From: Xenorhabdus eapokensis | Lineage (GTDB): Bacteria > Pseudomonadota > Gammaproteobacteria > Enterobacterales > Enterobacteriaceae | DNA: 64,000 nt | Direction of reading: 5' to 3' | Assembly (NCBI RefSeq): GCF_001908105.1 | Contig: NZ_MKGQ01000009.1 | Span: 80,232-144,231, forward strand | Position numbers and translations under genes: made by a program | Shown: one piece after another, positions 1 through 8,239 of the stretch | How the letters are laid out: each line of letters opens with the position of its first letter | Position numbering within the stretch: position 1 is the first letter of the stretch | The notes under the pieces: generated by a model | The model's input: the letters and a program-made list of their open reading frames with translations, nothing else | Database searches by the model: none | What the model was told of the DNA's origin: nothing

Positions 1-2
1 AT

Positions 3-491
3 TCTCTGGGAGGCATGTTGGCTCAGGGAATGGCTATCCGTTTACAGCAAGAAGGTGAGGAAGTGGCTTTCTTGGGATTGTTGGACGCTTATCCTCCAGA
101 AGGTCAGGATTGGGGAGGATTAAGCGAAGAAGAAGCCAAACAGGAAATTGCCCGTGAACAGGCAGAGTTTATGGCGGCCACAGAAGATGAGCATGATCCG
201 CAACTGCGTAAGGAAAAGCAGGCAATGTTTGAAGATATTGTGGCTAACTATCGGGATGCTGTCCGCAGTTTATTATCCGCTGTTAACCAGAAATATGGTG
301 GTGAAGCGACGTTGTTTGTGGCTACACGGACGTTGCCGCCTGAATTGGATGTCGAGAAAACATGGGCACCTTGGATCCGCCATTTAAGCGTTTATCGGCA
401 AGATTGTGAACATGCAGATATCCTTTCTCCAGATTCGTTGGAGCAGTGGGGCCCATTGCTGAATGGCTTGTTGAAACGACGCCGTAATTAA
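3..491 (+). CDS. entF: C-terminal thioesterase domain of an EntF-like NRPS (partial, 5' end outside window)
   Basis: This is the last 162 codons of a larger protein that enters from the left edge; the frame is open from base 3. It is a type I alpha/beta-hydrolase thioesterase. The window opens on the nucleophile motif (S-L-G-G, Ser codon at 3-5), followed by L-L-D-A-Y with the acidic residue and D-C-E-H-A-D with the catalytic His near the C terminus. The wording (LAQGMAIRLQ, VAFLGLLDAYPPE, VYRQDCEHADI) closely follows the thioesterase of E. coli EntF, which trimerises and cyclises the DHB-serine ester of enterobactin. The next gene is an EntS-like exporter 47 bp downstream, which fits a catecholate siderophore locus. 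The upstream modules, and so the exact product, cannot be seen. Confidence 0.8.
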   Translation, partial: SLGGMLAQGMAIRLQQEGEEVAFLGLLDAYPPEGQDWGGLSEEEAKQEIAREQAEFMAATEDEHDPQLRKEKQAMFEDIVANYRDAVRSLLSAVNQKYGGEATLFVATRTLPPELDVEKTWAPWIRHLSVYRQDCEHADILSPDSLEQWGPLLNGLLKRRRN

Positions 492-538
492 GCTACCGCA
501 ATTGACTTTATCGTATTTAACGCATCGTATGGAACACT

Positions 539-1825
539 ATGGCTACTTCATCAATTTTTTTGGATTTTAGTTTACTTAAAAATAATGCCCATTTTCGCGC
601 TATCTTTATTGCCCGTATGTTATCTGTCTTTGCATTAGGCATGTTGACGGTTGGGGTTCCCGTCCAAATGCAGTTTCTGACAGGATCTACCTTACAGGTG
701 GGAATTGTGGTTGCACTGGACGGAGCCGGTATGTTCATCGGGTTAATCTTAGGAGGAATACTGGCTGATCGTTATGATAGACGTAAACTCATTTTGTTTG
801 CCCGTGGCACTTGTGGTATCGGTTTTGTCGCACTGAGCTTTAACGCATTTTTAGACTCTCCATCCCTATATATGCTCTATTTTCTTTCTATTTGGGATGG
901 TTTTTTTGGTGCGTTGGGTATGACGGCATTAATGGCAGCCATCCCCAATTTAGTCGGACGGGAAAATCTGGCTGCGGCAGGCGCCTTGAGCATGATTACT
1001 GTTCGCATAGGTGCCATTATTTCACCGGCATTGGCCGGTATTATTATTGTTGCTGGTGGGCCAGGATGGAACTTTGCGGTTGCCGCAATCGGTACATTAG
1101 CCACATTGTTACCCCTGATGAGACTACCTGAAATGAGGCCTCAGCCAGGTAAACAAGAGCATCCAATCAATGCATTGATAAGCGGAGTGAAATTTGTTTG
1201 TCAGCATAAAATTGTGGGTAGTGTCATATTGGTGGGGATGATGATAAGTATCGCCGGAGCCGTTCGTATTCTGTTTCCTGCATTATCTCAAGAAGTATAC
1301 CATCAAGGGCCTTCAGCTACGGGGTTGATGTATTCTGCAGTTCCTCTGGGAGCCATGCTCGGAGCCTTTACCAGCGGTTGGATAGGACGAAGTAACCGAC
1401 CTGGCGTTCTGCTTATTATATGTGCTTTATGCTCCTTTATTACGCTATCCATGTTAGGGGTAGTCACAAACATCGTACTGGCATTACTTGTATTGGTTTG
1501 TTATGGCTATTTGAATGCATTTGCATCCTTACTGCAATTTACCCTTGTTCAGAGTCATACTCCGGATCATTTATTGGGGCGAGTGAACAGTTTTGTCACT
1601 GCTCAAGATGTTACTGGTGATTCTTTGGGAGCGCTGGGATTAGGTTTTATGGGACGTTTGCTATCTCCGGTAATAACTGTCTTTTCGTTTGGAACTTTTG
1701 CTGCACTTACCTGCTTGTTGCTTGCAGCAATAGTAAAACCTTTACGTCATTCTACACTGCGTGACGGCATACCATTACCAGAAACGAGCACCTTAAAACA
1801 TGAGCCTCAGCAAAGTGATCATTAA
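539..1825 (+). CDS. entS: EntS-like MFS siderophore exporter
   Basis: A 428-residue major facilitator with about 12 hydrophobic segments. It carries the MFS loop 2-3 signature (G-G-I-L-A-D-R-Y-D-R-R-K-L, about residues 74-86) and the EntS-type stretches FARGTCGIGF and VGRENL, and L-G-R-V-N near residue 350. E. coli EntS (416 aa) exports enterobactin across the inner membrane; the alignment by eye is continuous from the N terminus (S-L-L-K near residue 12) to about residue 400. It follows the EntF-like thioesterase gene on the same strand, so co-transcription with a siderophore synthetase is likely. The last 25 residues are polar and not conserved. The exact siderophore is inferred only from context. 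Confidence 0.8.
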   Translation: MATSSIFLDFSLLKNNAHFRAIFIARMLSVFALGMLTVGVPVQMQFLTGSTLQVGIVVALDGAGMFIGLILGGILADRYDRRKLILFARGTCGIGFVALSFNAFLDSPSLYMLYFLSIWDGFFGALGMTALMAAIPNLVGRENLAAAGALSMITVRIGAIISPALAGIIIVAGGPGWNFAVAAIGTLATLLPLMRLPEMRPQPGKQEHPINALISGVKFVCQHKIVGSVILVGMMISIAGAVRILFPALSQEVYHQGPSATGLMYSAVPLGAMLGAFTSGWIGRSNRPGVLLIICALCSFITLSMLGVVTNIVLALLVLVCYGYLNAFASLLQFTLVQSHTPDHLLGRVNSFVTAQDVTGDSLGALGLGFMGRLLSPVITVFSFGTFAALTCLLLAAIVKPLRHSTLRDGIPLPETSTLKHEPQQSDH

Positions 1826-2162
1826 TTGAAACCATCGTTACCGGAAATAAAGAACTATTCCAATTTTTCAGCACAACACTATGACATGGAATGTTGCGGG
1901 GTTGTTAAATATTGTTAAAATAAAGAGGGGTTAAATGTGGCATTTTATGCTGTACATCGGTGATGTAACTGGTGATGTAAATAGTGTAGGTGATGGCTTT
2001 GATTAAACCCACTTTCTTTTGATAACAATCTAAAAATCAGCGCTCCTTTTTAGTCTGTCTCTGCTTTTTAGACAACTATCACCTTGATGGTTTCAAGCTG
2101 CCTACACAATAAAAAACATAAGAGCTGGCATTTTTGCAAATCAACAATGGATGGAGACTAAA
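1826..2162. other. Intergenic region upstream of the autotransporter gene
   Basis: About 337 bp with no gene. It contains two close direct copies of GGTGATGTAA (around 1960-1980) and a third GGTGATG about 20 bp later, within AT-rich DNA. A promoter for the downstream autotransporter should lie here, but no clear -35/-10 pair or Fur box could be assigned. Confidence 0.4.
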
Positions 2163-5100
2163 ATGAATAAGAAATACAGAATACCTTGGAACACTCTGAC
2201 TTCCACACGTTTATCAGTCAAAACCCAACCACGAGTACTTTATTACGCTATAGCTTGCTGTTTGGCCGCGGCCAGCGCAGGAGCCTATGCGGAAAATTAT
2301 GTTGAGCAAGGGCGGATAGGTGATCCTGCCAGTTGGCGTTCCAGTGAGTTTTTGGGTCAATGGGGGCTTGGTGCAATTCACGCTGATGAAGCCTATGCCA
2401 GAGGCTATACCGGTAAAGGGATCAAATTAGGCATATTCGATCAGGTAGTTTATGCCAAGCATCCTGAGTTTATGGGAAAAAATAAGATCACTAACTTAGT
2501 GACTTCTGGGATACGTGAGTATACCGATCCCTATATTCCGGTGAAGAAAGGTGATCCATTTACTTATGATGGCACGCCGTCCGTAGATAGGTACGGGAAG
2601 TTAGGAACACATGGCGTCCATGTTGCCGGTATAGCGGCGGGTAACCGAGATGGCAGAGAAATGCATGGTGTGGCCTATAACGCCCAAATACTCAGTGCGG
2701 ATAACGGTGATCCTGGTCCTGAAGATGGCATTATCTTGGGCAATGATGGTGGAGTTTATCAGGCTGGTTGGAATGCACTGAGAGACAGCGGCGTTCGCAT
2801 CATTAACAATAGCTGGGGGATTGGTATTGATAGGGAGCTTGAGAGAGGCGGGAAAGATCCGAATGCAGCCCATTTTACTTTAGCTGAGGCTCAGAAGCAG
2901 TTTGATGAAATAAAACCGATTTTGGGGACAAAACCTGGTGGTGCCTATCAGGGCGCAATTGATGCTGCTCGTAGCGGCATTGTGACAATTTTTGCTGCGG
3001 GTAATAGTTATAACTATAGTAATCCAGATGCTATCGCGGGTTTGGCTTGGTTTGTGCCAGAAATTGCACCAAACTGGTTGACCGTCGCTAGTTTGCAAAA
3101 AGATCCAAATAGTACCAATAGCGTGCCTTATTCCATCAGCGATTTTTCCTCCCGCTGTGGCTATACGGCCAGTTTTTGCGTCAGTGCACCTGGTAGCGGG
3201 ATATATAGCTCAGTGATTAAGGGAACAGGGATAGATGATATTACAACTGGCTATGAAAGTTACAGGGGAACCTCAATGGCTGCACCACATGCTGGTGGTA
3301 GTATTGCGGTATTGATGGAGCGTTTCCCCTATATGACTGGCGATCAAGTGGCTTCTGTGCTTCGTACTACGGCTACTGATATGGGGGAAAAGGGCATTGA
3401 TGAGCTTTACGGCTGGGGATTGATCAACCTCGGTAAAGCAATAAATGGTCCTGGCATGTTCTATACCGCAGAAGATATTCCTGAAAAATTCCGTATTCCA
3501 GATCCTGACGGAGTCGCCTACGGCAAAGGGCAGTTTATTGCTGATATTCCGGGGATTGGTGTTGTGCTCGATAAGGGTAAACCGACTGAGCGCATCTGTG
3601 ATGCTGGTCAGTGTGCTGAGGATCAATGGAGCAATGATATCAGTGGTCATGGTGGGTTAACTAAACAAGGTAGGGGTACGCTGACTCTCAGTGGTCAAAA
3701 TAGCTATTCTGGACCAACGTTGATCAAACAGGGATTACTGAATGTGAGTGGTAGTGTCTCTTCTACCGTTTCAGTACTGGAAAGTGGCATTCTTGGTGGA
3801 AATGGTACGGTGGGTGCGCTTAATGTGCAGCGTGGCGGTACGGTAGCACCAGGTAACGCGATAGGGACACTTAAGGTTGCCGAAAAAATGATCTTTGAAC
3901 CCGGTTCTCATTACGCGGTTGAAATCGCTGCTGATGGGCGCAGTGACAAAATTCAGGTTGAAAAAAGTGCACAGATTGATGGAGGAAAAGTTGCCGTTTC
4001 CCTTGAGAATACAGGCAACTTGCTTTCTTTTGAAGACGTGAAAAGCCTGACTGGTCAGCAATACACGATTCTGAGTGCGAAGCAGAATATCAATGGCCGC
4101 TTTGATGATGTCGTCCCGAATTATCTCTTTCTTGGTGCAGGATTGTCTTATCAGCCCAGTGAAGTCACTCTCCATATTGGGCGTAATGAGACTGCTTTTG
4201 TCGATGTTGCTAAAACACAGAATGAACGTGCAGTGGCTGCCGTCGCGGATACCCTTGGTATAGGGAATCCGGTTTACGAAAGTATTTTAGCCAGTCGTTC
4301 TGCGGAGCAAGCCCGATCTGCATTCCGCCAGCTTGATGGGCAAATCCACGCTGATATTGCGTCTCAGTTGGTCAATGACAGCCGTTATTTACGCGATACC
4401 TTGAATTCTCGCTTGAGTCAGGCCGAAGGCCGTTCATCTTCGCCTGATATTCATGGTGATGATAACGGTGCATGGGTTCGACTGCTTGGTGCATGGAACC
4501 ACGCTTCTGGTACAGCGAATGCGACGGGCTATCAGGCTTCCAACTATGGTTTATTCCTTGGTGCTGATACTTTTATTGATGAATACAGCCGTCTTGGTAT
4601 TGCTACTGGTTACACCCGTACTTCCCTTGATGGTGGTAACAGTGCTACTGCTGACAGTAATAACTATCACCTTGCTCTTTATGGTGACCGGCAATTTGGT
4701 GACTTTATTTTGCGTGCTAATAGCGGTTTCACATGGCACCGTATCGATACCGAACGCTTTATCCGCTATGGCAGTCAGCGTGATAGTGAGAATGCCAAGT
4801 ACAGTGGACGAACAACACAATTATCCGCTGAACTTGCTTACCATTTGCCGACAGAGATTGTGAATTTAGAGCCATTCGTTAACTTGGCTTACGTCAATTT
4901 CCGTAATGAAGGCATTAACGAGGATGGTGCCGCCGCCGCACTGCATGGTAACAGCCAACATACGGAAGCAACTCTCTCCACATTGGGATTACGTGCTAAT
5001 CATAGCTGGCAGGCTTCATGGGGTTCTTCGATTACCCTAAATGGAGAATTAGGTTGGCAGCATCAATACGGTGAGCGTGAACGAGCAACAGGTTTATCGT

Positions 5101-5285
5101 TCCGTGGCAGCAATACGACGTTTGTGACTCGCAGCGTGCCTGCCTCTCGTGATGGCGTGGTGTTAAAAGCGAATGCGGAGATGAGTGCAAGTAATAACGT
5201 CTCATTCACGCTTGGCTATAGTGGATTGCTCTCCAGCAGTCATCAGGACAATAGTATGAATGTTGGTTTTAGATGGCAATTCTGA
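2163..5285 (+). CDS. Secreted subtilisin-like (S8) autotransporter serine protease, SSP/SphB1-like
   Basis: A 1040-residue type Va autotransporter. The start at 2163 is chosen over an ATG at 2151 because GGAG lies 6 bp ahead of it. A long signal peptide ends near A-Y-A|E (residue 43). The peptidase S8 domain follows: candidate catalytic Asp93 (G-I-F-D-Q), His150 (G-T-H-G-V-H-V-A-G), oxyanion Asn281 (A-A-G-N) and nucleophile Ser371 (G-T-S-M-A-A-P-H). A passenger beta-helix segment with the autotransporter repeat (L-T-K-x-G-x-G-T-L-T-L-S-G) lies near residue 500. The last ~260 residues form the outer-membrane barrel, ending in F-R-W-Q-F with the terminal Phe expected for BAM recognition. Length and layout resemble the Serratia extracellular serine protease SSP. 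A virulence or nutrient-release role is inference. Confidence 0.9.
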   Translation: MNKKYRIPWNTLTSTRLSVKTQPRVLYYAIACCLAAASAGAYAENYVEQGRIGDPASWRSSEFLGQWGLGAIHADEAYARGYTGKGIKLGIFDQVVYAKHPEFMGKNKITNLVTSGIREYTDPYIPVKKGDPFTYDGTPSVDRYGKLGTHGVHVAGIAAGNRDGREMHGVAYNAQILSADNGDPGPEDGIILGNDGGVYQAGWNALRDSGVRIINNSWGIGIDRELERGGKDPNAAHFTLAEAQKQFDEIKPILGTKPGGAYQGAIDAARSGIVTIFAAGNSYNYSNPDAIAGLAWFVPEIAPNWLTVASLQKDPNSTNSVPYSISDFSSRCGYTASFCVSAPGSGIYSSVIKGTGIDDITTGYESYRGTSMAAPHAGGSIAVLMERFPYMTGDQVASVLRTTATDMGEKGIDELYGWGLINLGKAINGPGMFYTAEDIPEKFRIPDPDGVAYGKGQFIADIPGIGVVLDKGKPTERICDAGQCAEDQWSNDISGHGGLTKQGRGTLTLSGQNSYSGPTLIKQGLLNVSGSVSSTVSVLESGILGGNGTVGALNVQRGGTVAPGNAIGTLKVAEKMIFEPGSHYAVEIAADGRSDKIQVEKSAQIDGGKVAVSLENTGNLLSFEDVKSLTGQQYTILSAKQNINGRFDDVVPNYLFLGAGLSYQPSEVTLHIGRNETAFVDVAKTQNERAVAAVADTLGIGNPVYESILASRSAEQARSAFRQLDGQIHADIASQLVNDSRYLRDTLNSRLSQAEGRSSSPDIHGDDNGAWVRLLGAWNHASGTANATGYQASNYGLFLGADTFIDEYSRLGIATGYTRTSLDGGNSATADSNNYHLALYGDRQFGDFILRANSGFTWHRIDTERFIRYGSQRDSENAKYSGRTTQLSAELAYHLPTEIVNLEPFVNLAYVNFRNEGINEDGAAAALHGNSQHTEATLSTLGLRANHSWQASWGSSITLNGELGWQHQYGERERATGLSFRGSNTTFVTRSVPASRDGVVLKANAEMSASNNVSFTLGYSGLLSSSHQDNSMNVGFRWQF

Positions 5286-5389
5286 TGATAGGTGGAAGAT
5301 AATTATCTGATAAAACATGTGGAGTCAGTAATGCTGGCTCCATAATTCGTGAGACAGTCAAAAACGATGAGAATTTCACAAACAATAAT

Positions 5390-5411
5390 AAAGCGCCCAT
5401 TCAGACGCTTT
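5390..5411 (-). terminator. Weak hairpin between convergent genes
   Basis: A 6-bp stem (AAAGCG/CGCTTT) with a 10-nt loop. On the minus strand it is followed by a T-rich tract, so it may end transcripts of an operon lying to its left or stabilise 3' ends; it lies between the convergent autotransporter and symporter genes. Confidence 0.35.
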
Positions 5412-5437
5412 CATGCAGTTGATAACACCTAACACAA

Positions 5438-6751
5438 TCAAATAAGTCCATGTATCAAAATCACACCGATACATAAGGGGCCGACATATCGCCATATAAA
5501 CAGTAAACACAGACGGTTCCGCGATGACATATTATCTGGTATGAGTGCATTGACCTTACGTGACCAGCCAAATACGAGGCAAATGATAATCCCGAATATC
5601 GGCATTAGGACATTGGAAGTAATAAAGTCCAGCATATCGAAGATGGTTTTGCCACCTAATGTGACGTGACTTAGAGGCCCAAAAGATAATGAAACAGGGA
5701 TCCCCATTAACATAATCGATGCGGTGACTATTAAGCTTGCTTTACGACGCGACCATTTAAAACGCGTCTGGACATAAGCAACAATGTGCTCAAGTAATGA
5801 AATTGATGAGGTCAGTGCGGCCATTAACAACAATAAAAAGAAAGTGACTGCTAAGATTGAGCCACCAGGCAAACTGGCGAAATAAATTGGCATCGTCATA
5901 AACGTTAATCCGGGCCCCGCATTTGGTTTTAAGCCAGCAGCGGCCAAAGCAGGAAAAATCATCAGACCAGCCAATACACAAACCAAACAGGAGAGGATAA
6001 CAACCCAGATACTCGATCTAGCAATACCTTTATTATTAGGCAAATAGGAACTGTACGTAATGTGGATACCTAAACCGATAGACAGTGAGAAAAATGCCAA
6101 CCCTAGCGCATCTAAAACACCTTTTCCGGTCAAATTACTAAAGTCTGGATATAAGAATAATTTTAATCCTTCTGATGAACCTGGCAAACGGATGCCGACA
6201 ATAATTAACAATATCATGATCAAGAATAACATTGGCATCATGATCTTAACTGATTTTTCCAAACCTTTTTGCACACCAGATAACACCACGAAGCAGGTTA
6301 GTCCTGAAAATGCCAGATGTGCTATTATCGGCCACCATGGATTGCTGATGAAATTGGTGAAAATAGAGGTCAGTTGAGAGATGTCTGTAATATTCAACTC
6401 TCCTGTACTTGCCATCACCGCGTAACCTATGGTCCAACCACCGACAACACTGTAGAAGCTATAGATACACCATGAACTGAATATACCGATAAAGCCAACC
6501 CATCCCCAGTGTTTACCAAGTAATTTTTTAAATGCATTAACGGCCACTTCACCTGTACTGCTTCCCATCATGTTTTCAGCTAACAGAACCGCTAACCCAA
6601 TCACAAAGCTAAACAATAAAAATACAATCAGAAATGCACCGCCACCATTTGTTGCTGAAACATACGAGAATTTCCAGATGGCGCCAATGCCAACGGCAGA
6701 TCCGGTTGCTGCTAATATGTGCCCCAAACGGGATGTCCATTGTTGGCTCAT
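5438..6751 (-). CDS. Sodium:neurotransmitter symporter (NSS/SNF) family transporter
   Basis: A 437-residue integral membrane protein of the LeuT-fold NSS family, which couples Na+ entry to uptake of amino acids or related amines. The N terminus shows the family hallmark for the sodium/substrate site in TM1 ([14 protein letters not shown], about residues 15-28) followed by N-G-G-G-A-F. About 11-12 hydrophobic helices can be counted. The canonical helix-1 G-N-x-W-R is here G-A-I-W-K, a variation seen in bacterial members; the substrate cannot be deduced. Its ATG overlaps the stop of an upstream BrnQ-like fragment (ATGA), so translation may be coupled. It is convergent with the autotransporter gene. 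Confidence 0.85.
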   Translation of the reverse strand: MSQQWTSRLGHILAATGSAVGIGAIWKFSYVSATNGGGAFLIVFLLFSFVIGLAVLLAENMMGSSTGEVAVNAFKKLLGKHWGWVGFIGIFSSWCIYSFYSVVGGWTIGYAVMASTGELNITDISQLTSIFTNFISNPWWPIIAHLAFSGLTCFVVLSGVQKGLEKSVKIMMPMLFLIMILLIIVGIRLPGSSEGLKLFLYPDFSNLTGKGVLDALGLAFFSLSIGLGIHITYSSYLPNNKGIARSSIWVVILSCLVCVLAGLMIFPALAAAGLKPNAGPGLTFMTMPIYFASLPGGSILAVTFFLLLLMAALTSSISLLEHIVAYVQTRFKWSRRKASLIVTASIMLMGIPVSLSFGPLSHVTLGGKTIFDMLDFITSNVLMPIFGIIICLVFGWSRKVNALIPDNMSSRNRLCLLFIWRYVGPLCIGVILIHGLI

Positions 6752-6954
6752 GCTAACCCCCGAATAGATACAGTGTCAGCACATGTACCCAGGCCCACAG
6801 CCGTAAGCAACAAACCAACAGTAATACTGCAAACATGTTCACCCGCTTGCAGGTCAACCATAGGCGAGAAAATGATATTTCCTGCCCCGACGAATAGGGC
6901 AAAGGTCATAAAGCCCAATGCCCAAATATCCTTAGATAATAAACGGTATGTCAT
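6748..6954 (-). pseudogene. brnQ: Truncated BrnQ-like branched-chain amino acid carrier (N-terminal remnant)
   Basis: A 68-codon frame whose first ~56 residues match the N terminus of BrnQ, the Na+-coupled Leu/Ile/Val carrier: [18 protein letters not shown], then L-Q-A-G-E-H-V and L-L-T-A-V-G-L. Similarity fades after this and the frame stops at 6748, whereas full BrnQ has about 440 residues. The stop TGA overlaps the ATG of the NSS transporter. No strong Shine-Dalgarno is seen upstream. The simplest reading is a deletion that removed most of brnQ and left its start region in front of another transporter gene. It might still be translated as a short membrane peptide. Confidence 0.75.
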
Positions 6955-6992
6955 AATAATTGTTAACTTATTGTTGTGAAGGTAATTACGAA

Positions 6993-7011
6993 TGTAATAG
7001 TAACTATTACA
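6993..7011. promoter_or_regulatory. Perfect 19-bp palindrome, operator-like
   Basis: TGTAATAGT and ACTATTACA form a perfect 9-bp inverted repeat around a single central A, about 40 bp upstream of the BrnQ-remnant start. Its position fits an operator of the brnQ-remnant/NSS transcription unit. It resembles, but does not match, a TyrR box (centre one base too long). The binding protein is unknown. Confidence 0.45.
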
Positions 7012-7617
7012 ACTACTTGAATTTCCAATGGCGACACTGGATTCTGATTTAACAATCAGTGATAAGCATCCTATTCACTGATACTCGCAAGATACAGAAT
7101 GATAGTGGTAATAACAGCTAGAATCGCCAAAAACTGCCCCAACGCCTTGTGAGGTGTCCAAGATTATTACTCCACTACAGCTTTCTCATTTCTCTTAAGT
7201 GAGCGGTATTACTGCTTGCGGCGGGGGCTTTATTTTGCATAAAAATAACACATAACAGATATCGAAATCTATCAATAAAATCGTATTGAATGTACGAAAT
7301 TATCAGCATTTCTTTATGATTGTTTTTTCTACAAATTAGAATCCGATCTTATTATTTGCGTTGCAAACCATCCTTAAATTGACTTCTTTGGATTTTTATT
7401 TTTTTCTGGTTTTTTTGACGTGAGTTCCCCCCACATGGATATATATCAATACTTTCAAAAATAACACATCCAGTATAACTTATAGTTTCTTCTAAAATAT
7501 CTATATATTTCTTTTCAAGAAAAAGGAATTTCAGTTTTGAATTTACATAACAGTCATTATAAAACTGGCATTATTTTTTAAATTATCACTGCTTTCAACA
7601 ATAGGAAAAACGTTTTC
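7012..7617. other. AT-rich intergenic region, possible gene remnant
   Basis: About 600 bp without a supportable gene. On the minus strand, roughly 7075-7167, a short open stretch encodes a hydrophobic segment (A-L-G-Q-F-L-A-I-L-A-V-I-T-T-I-I-L-Y-L-A) ending in a TAG, which looks like the last membrane helix of a lost transporter. There is no start or body. The rest (7200-7617) is strongly AT-rich and I see nothing else in it. Confidence 0.4.
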
Positions 7618-7983
7618 TCATTTAAGGCAACCCGCTTCTCCAGAAATGGGAATACCTTTGTAAATATTTTTTTGAGTTTTTTCATTTAATGATGGTATTA
7701 AATACAGTTTAGGTTTTGATTCTAAATAAGATGAAATCCAAAAATAAACTAACTTATCATGGTGTAAAAAAGGATCATCATTTTTGCTAAATAATTTAAA
7801 ACCTTTTACAACAAGTCTTCCTGCCAAAATTGATGGATACCATTTTGAGGCTTCTTCCGCAATAGAGCTATCGAATAATTCAATTAAGATGCCAGAAGGA
7901 ATAGCGCCTATTTGAAATGCAATATTATCCATATCCTTGTTGAAGGGTACAGAAGGAACAGTATTATTTTCATTGAATTTCAC
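7618..7983 (-). CDS. Hypothetical protein, 121 aa
   Basis: A small AT-rich frame starting at GTG, with AAAAGG just upstream. I do not recognise the family. The product is soluble-looking, with no signal peptide or clear membrane helix; it has an acidic, Asn-rich N terminus, a hydrophobic patch (I-P-S-G-I-L-I-E-L-F, about residues 28-37) and an aromatic stretch (K-L-V-Y-F-W-I-S-S-Y-L-E). It lies between the BrnQ/NSS remnant locus and the pyrrole operon terminator, with low-GC DNA around it, which suggests acquired DNA. Small size and isolation would fit an immunity-type or orphan protein, but nothing in the sequence proves it. Confidence 0.55.
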   Translation of the reverse strand: MKFNENNTVPSVPFNKDMDNIAFQIGAIPSGILIELFDSSIAEEASKWYPSILAGRLVVKGFKLFSKNDDPFLHHDKLVYFWISSYLESKPKLYLIPSLNEKTQKNIYKGIPISGEAGCLK

Positions 7984-8113
7984 TTACCTTTTATCCATCA
8001 GGGATCAGTATACGACTCTATACATCCAGCAATCCAGTGCAGCCGACTTCTGATAATGGCACGTTTTTTTCATGGTGAGTGGTTATCTCTACAAAGCACT
8101 GCGTTATCTTTAT

Positions 8114-8148
8114 AAAAAAAACCGCTCGTGTTTACGCGAGCGGTTTTA
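8114..8148 (-). terminator. Rho-independent terminator of the pyrrole-module operon
   Basis: Stem ACCGCTCG (8121-8128) / CGAGCGGT (8137-8144) with an 8-nt loop. Read on the minus strand it is followed by eight T residues, and it lies about 95 bp after the dehydrogenase stop. The plus-strand side also has TTTT, so it may act in both directions. Confidence 0.85.
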
Positions 8149-8239
8149 CTGATATATATAGCATTATTTCTTACATATCTGAGTTTTATTATGGCTAAAA
8201 CCCGTGCTTTCAAGTTAGTGAAGTATTACTCAATGTAAG

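Noticed and set aside
4453..4863. Hydrophobic 136-codon ORF inside the autotransporter gene
   Set aside because: An out-of-frame shadow of the barrel domain; its apparent Leu/Val-rich helices come from the alternate reading of beta-strand codons.
6993..7011. TyrR box
   Set aside because: The half-sites are separated by one base more than the TyrR consensus, so only an unspecified operator is reported.
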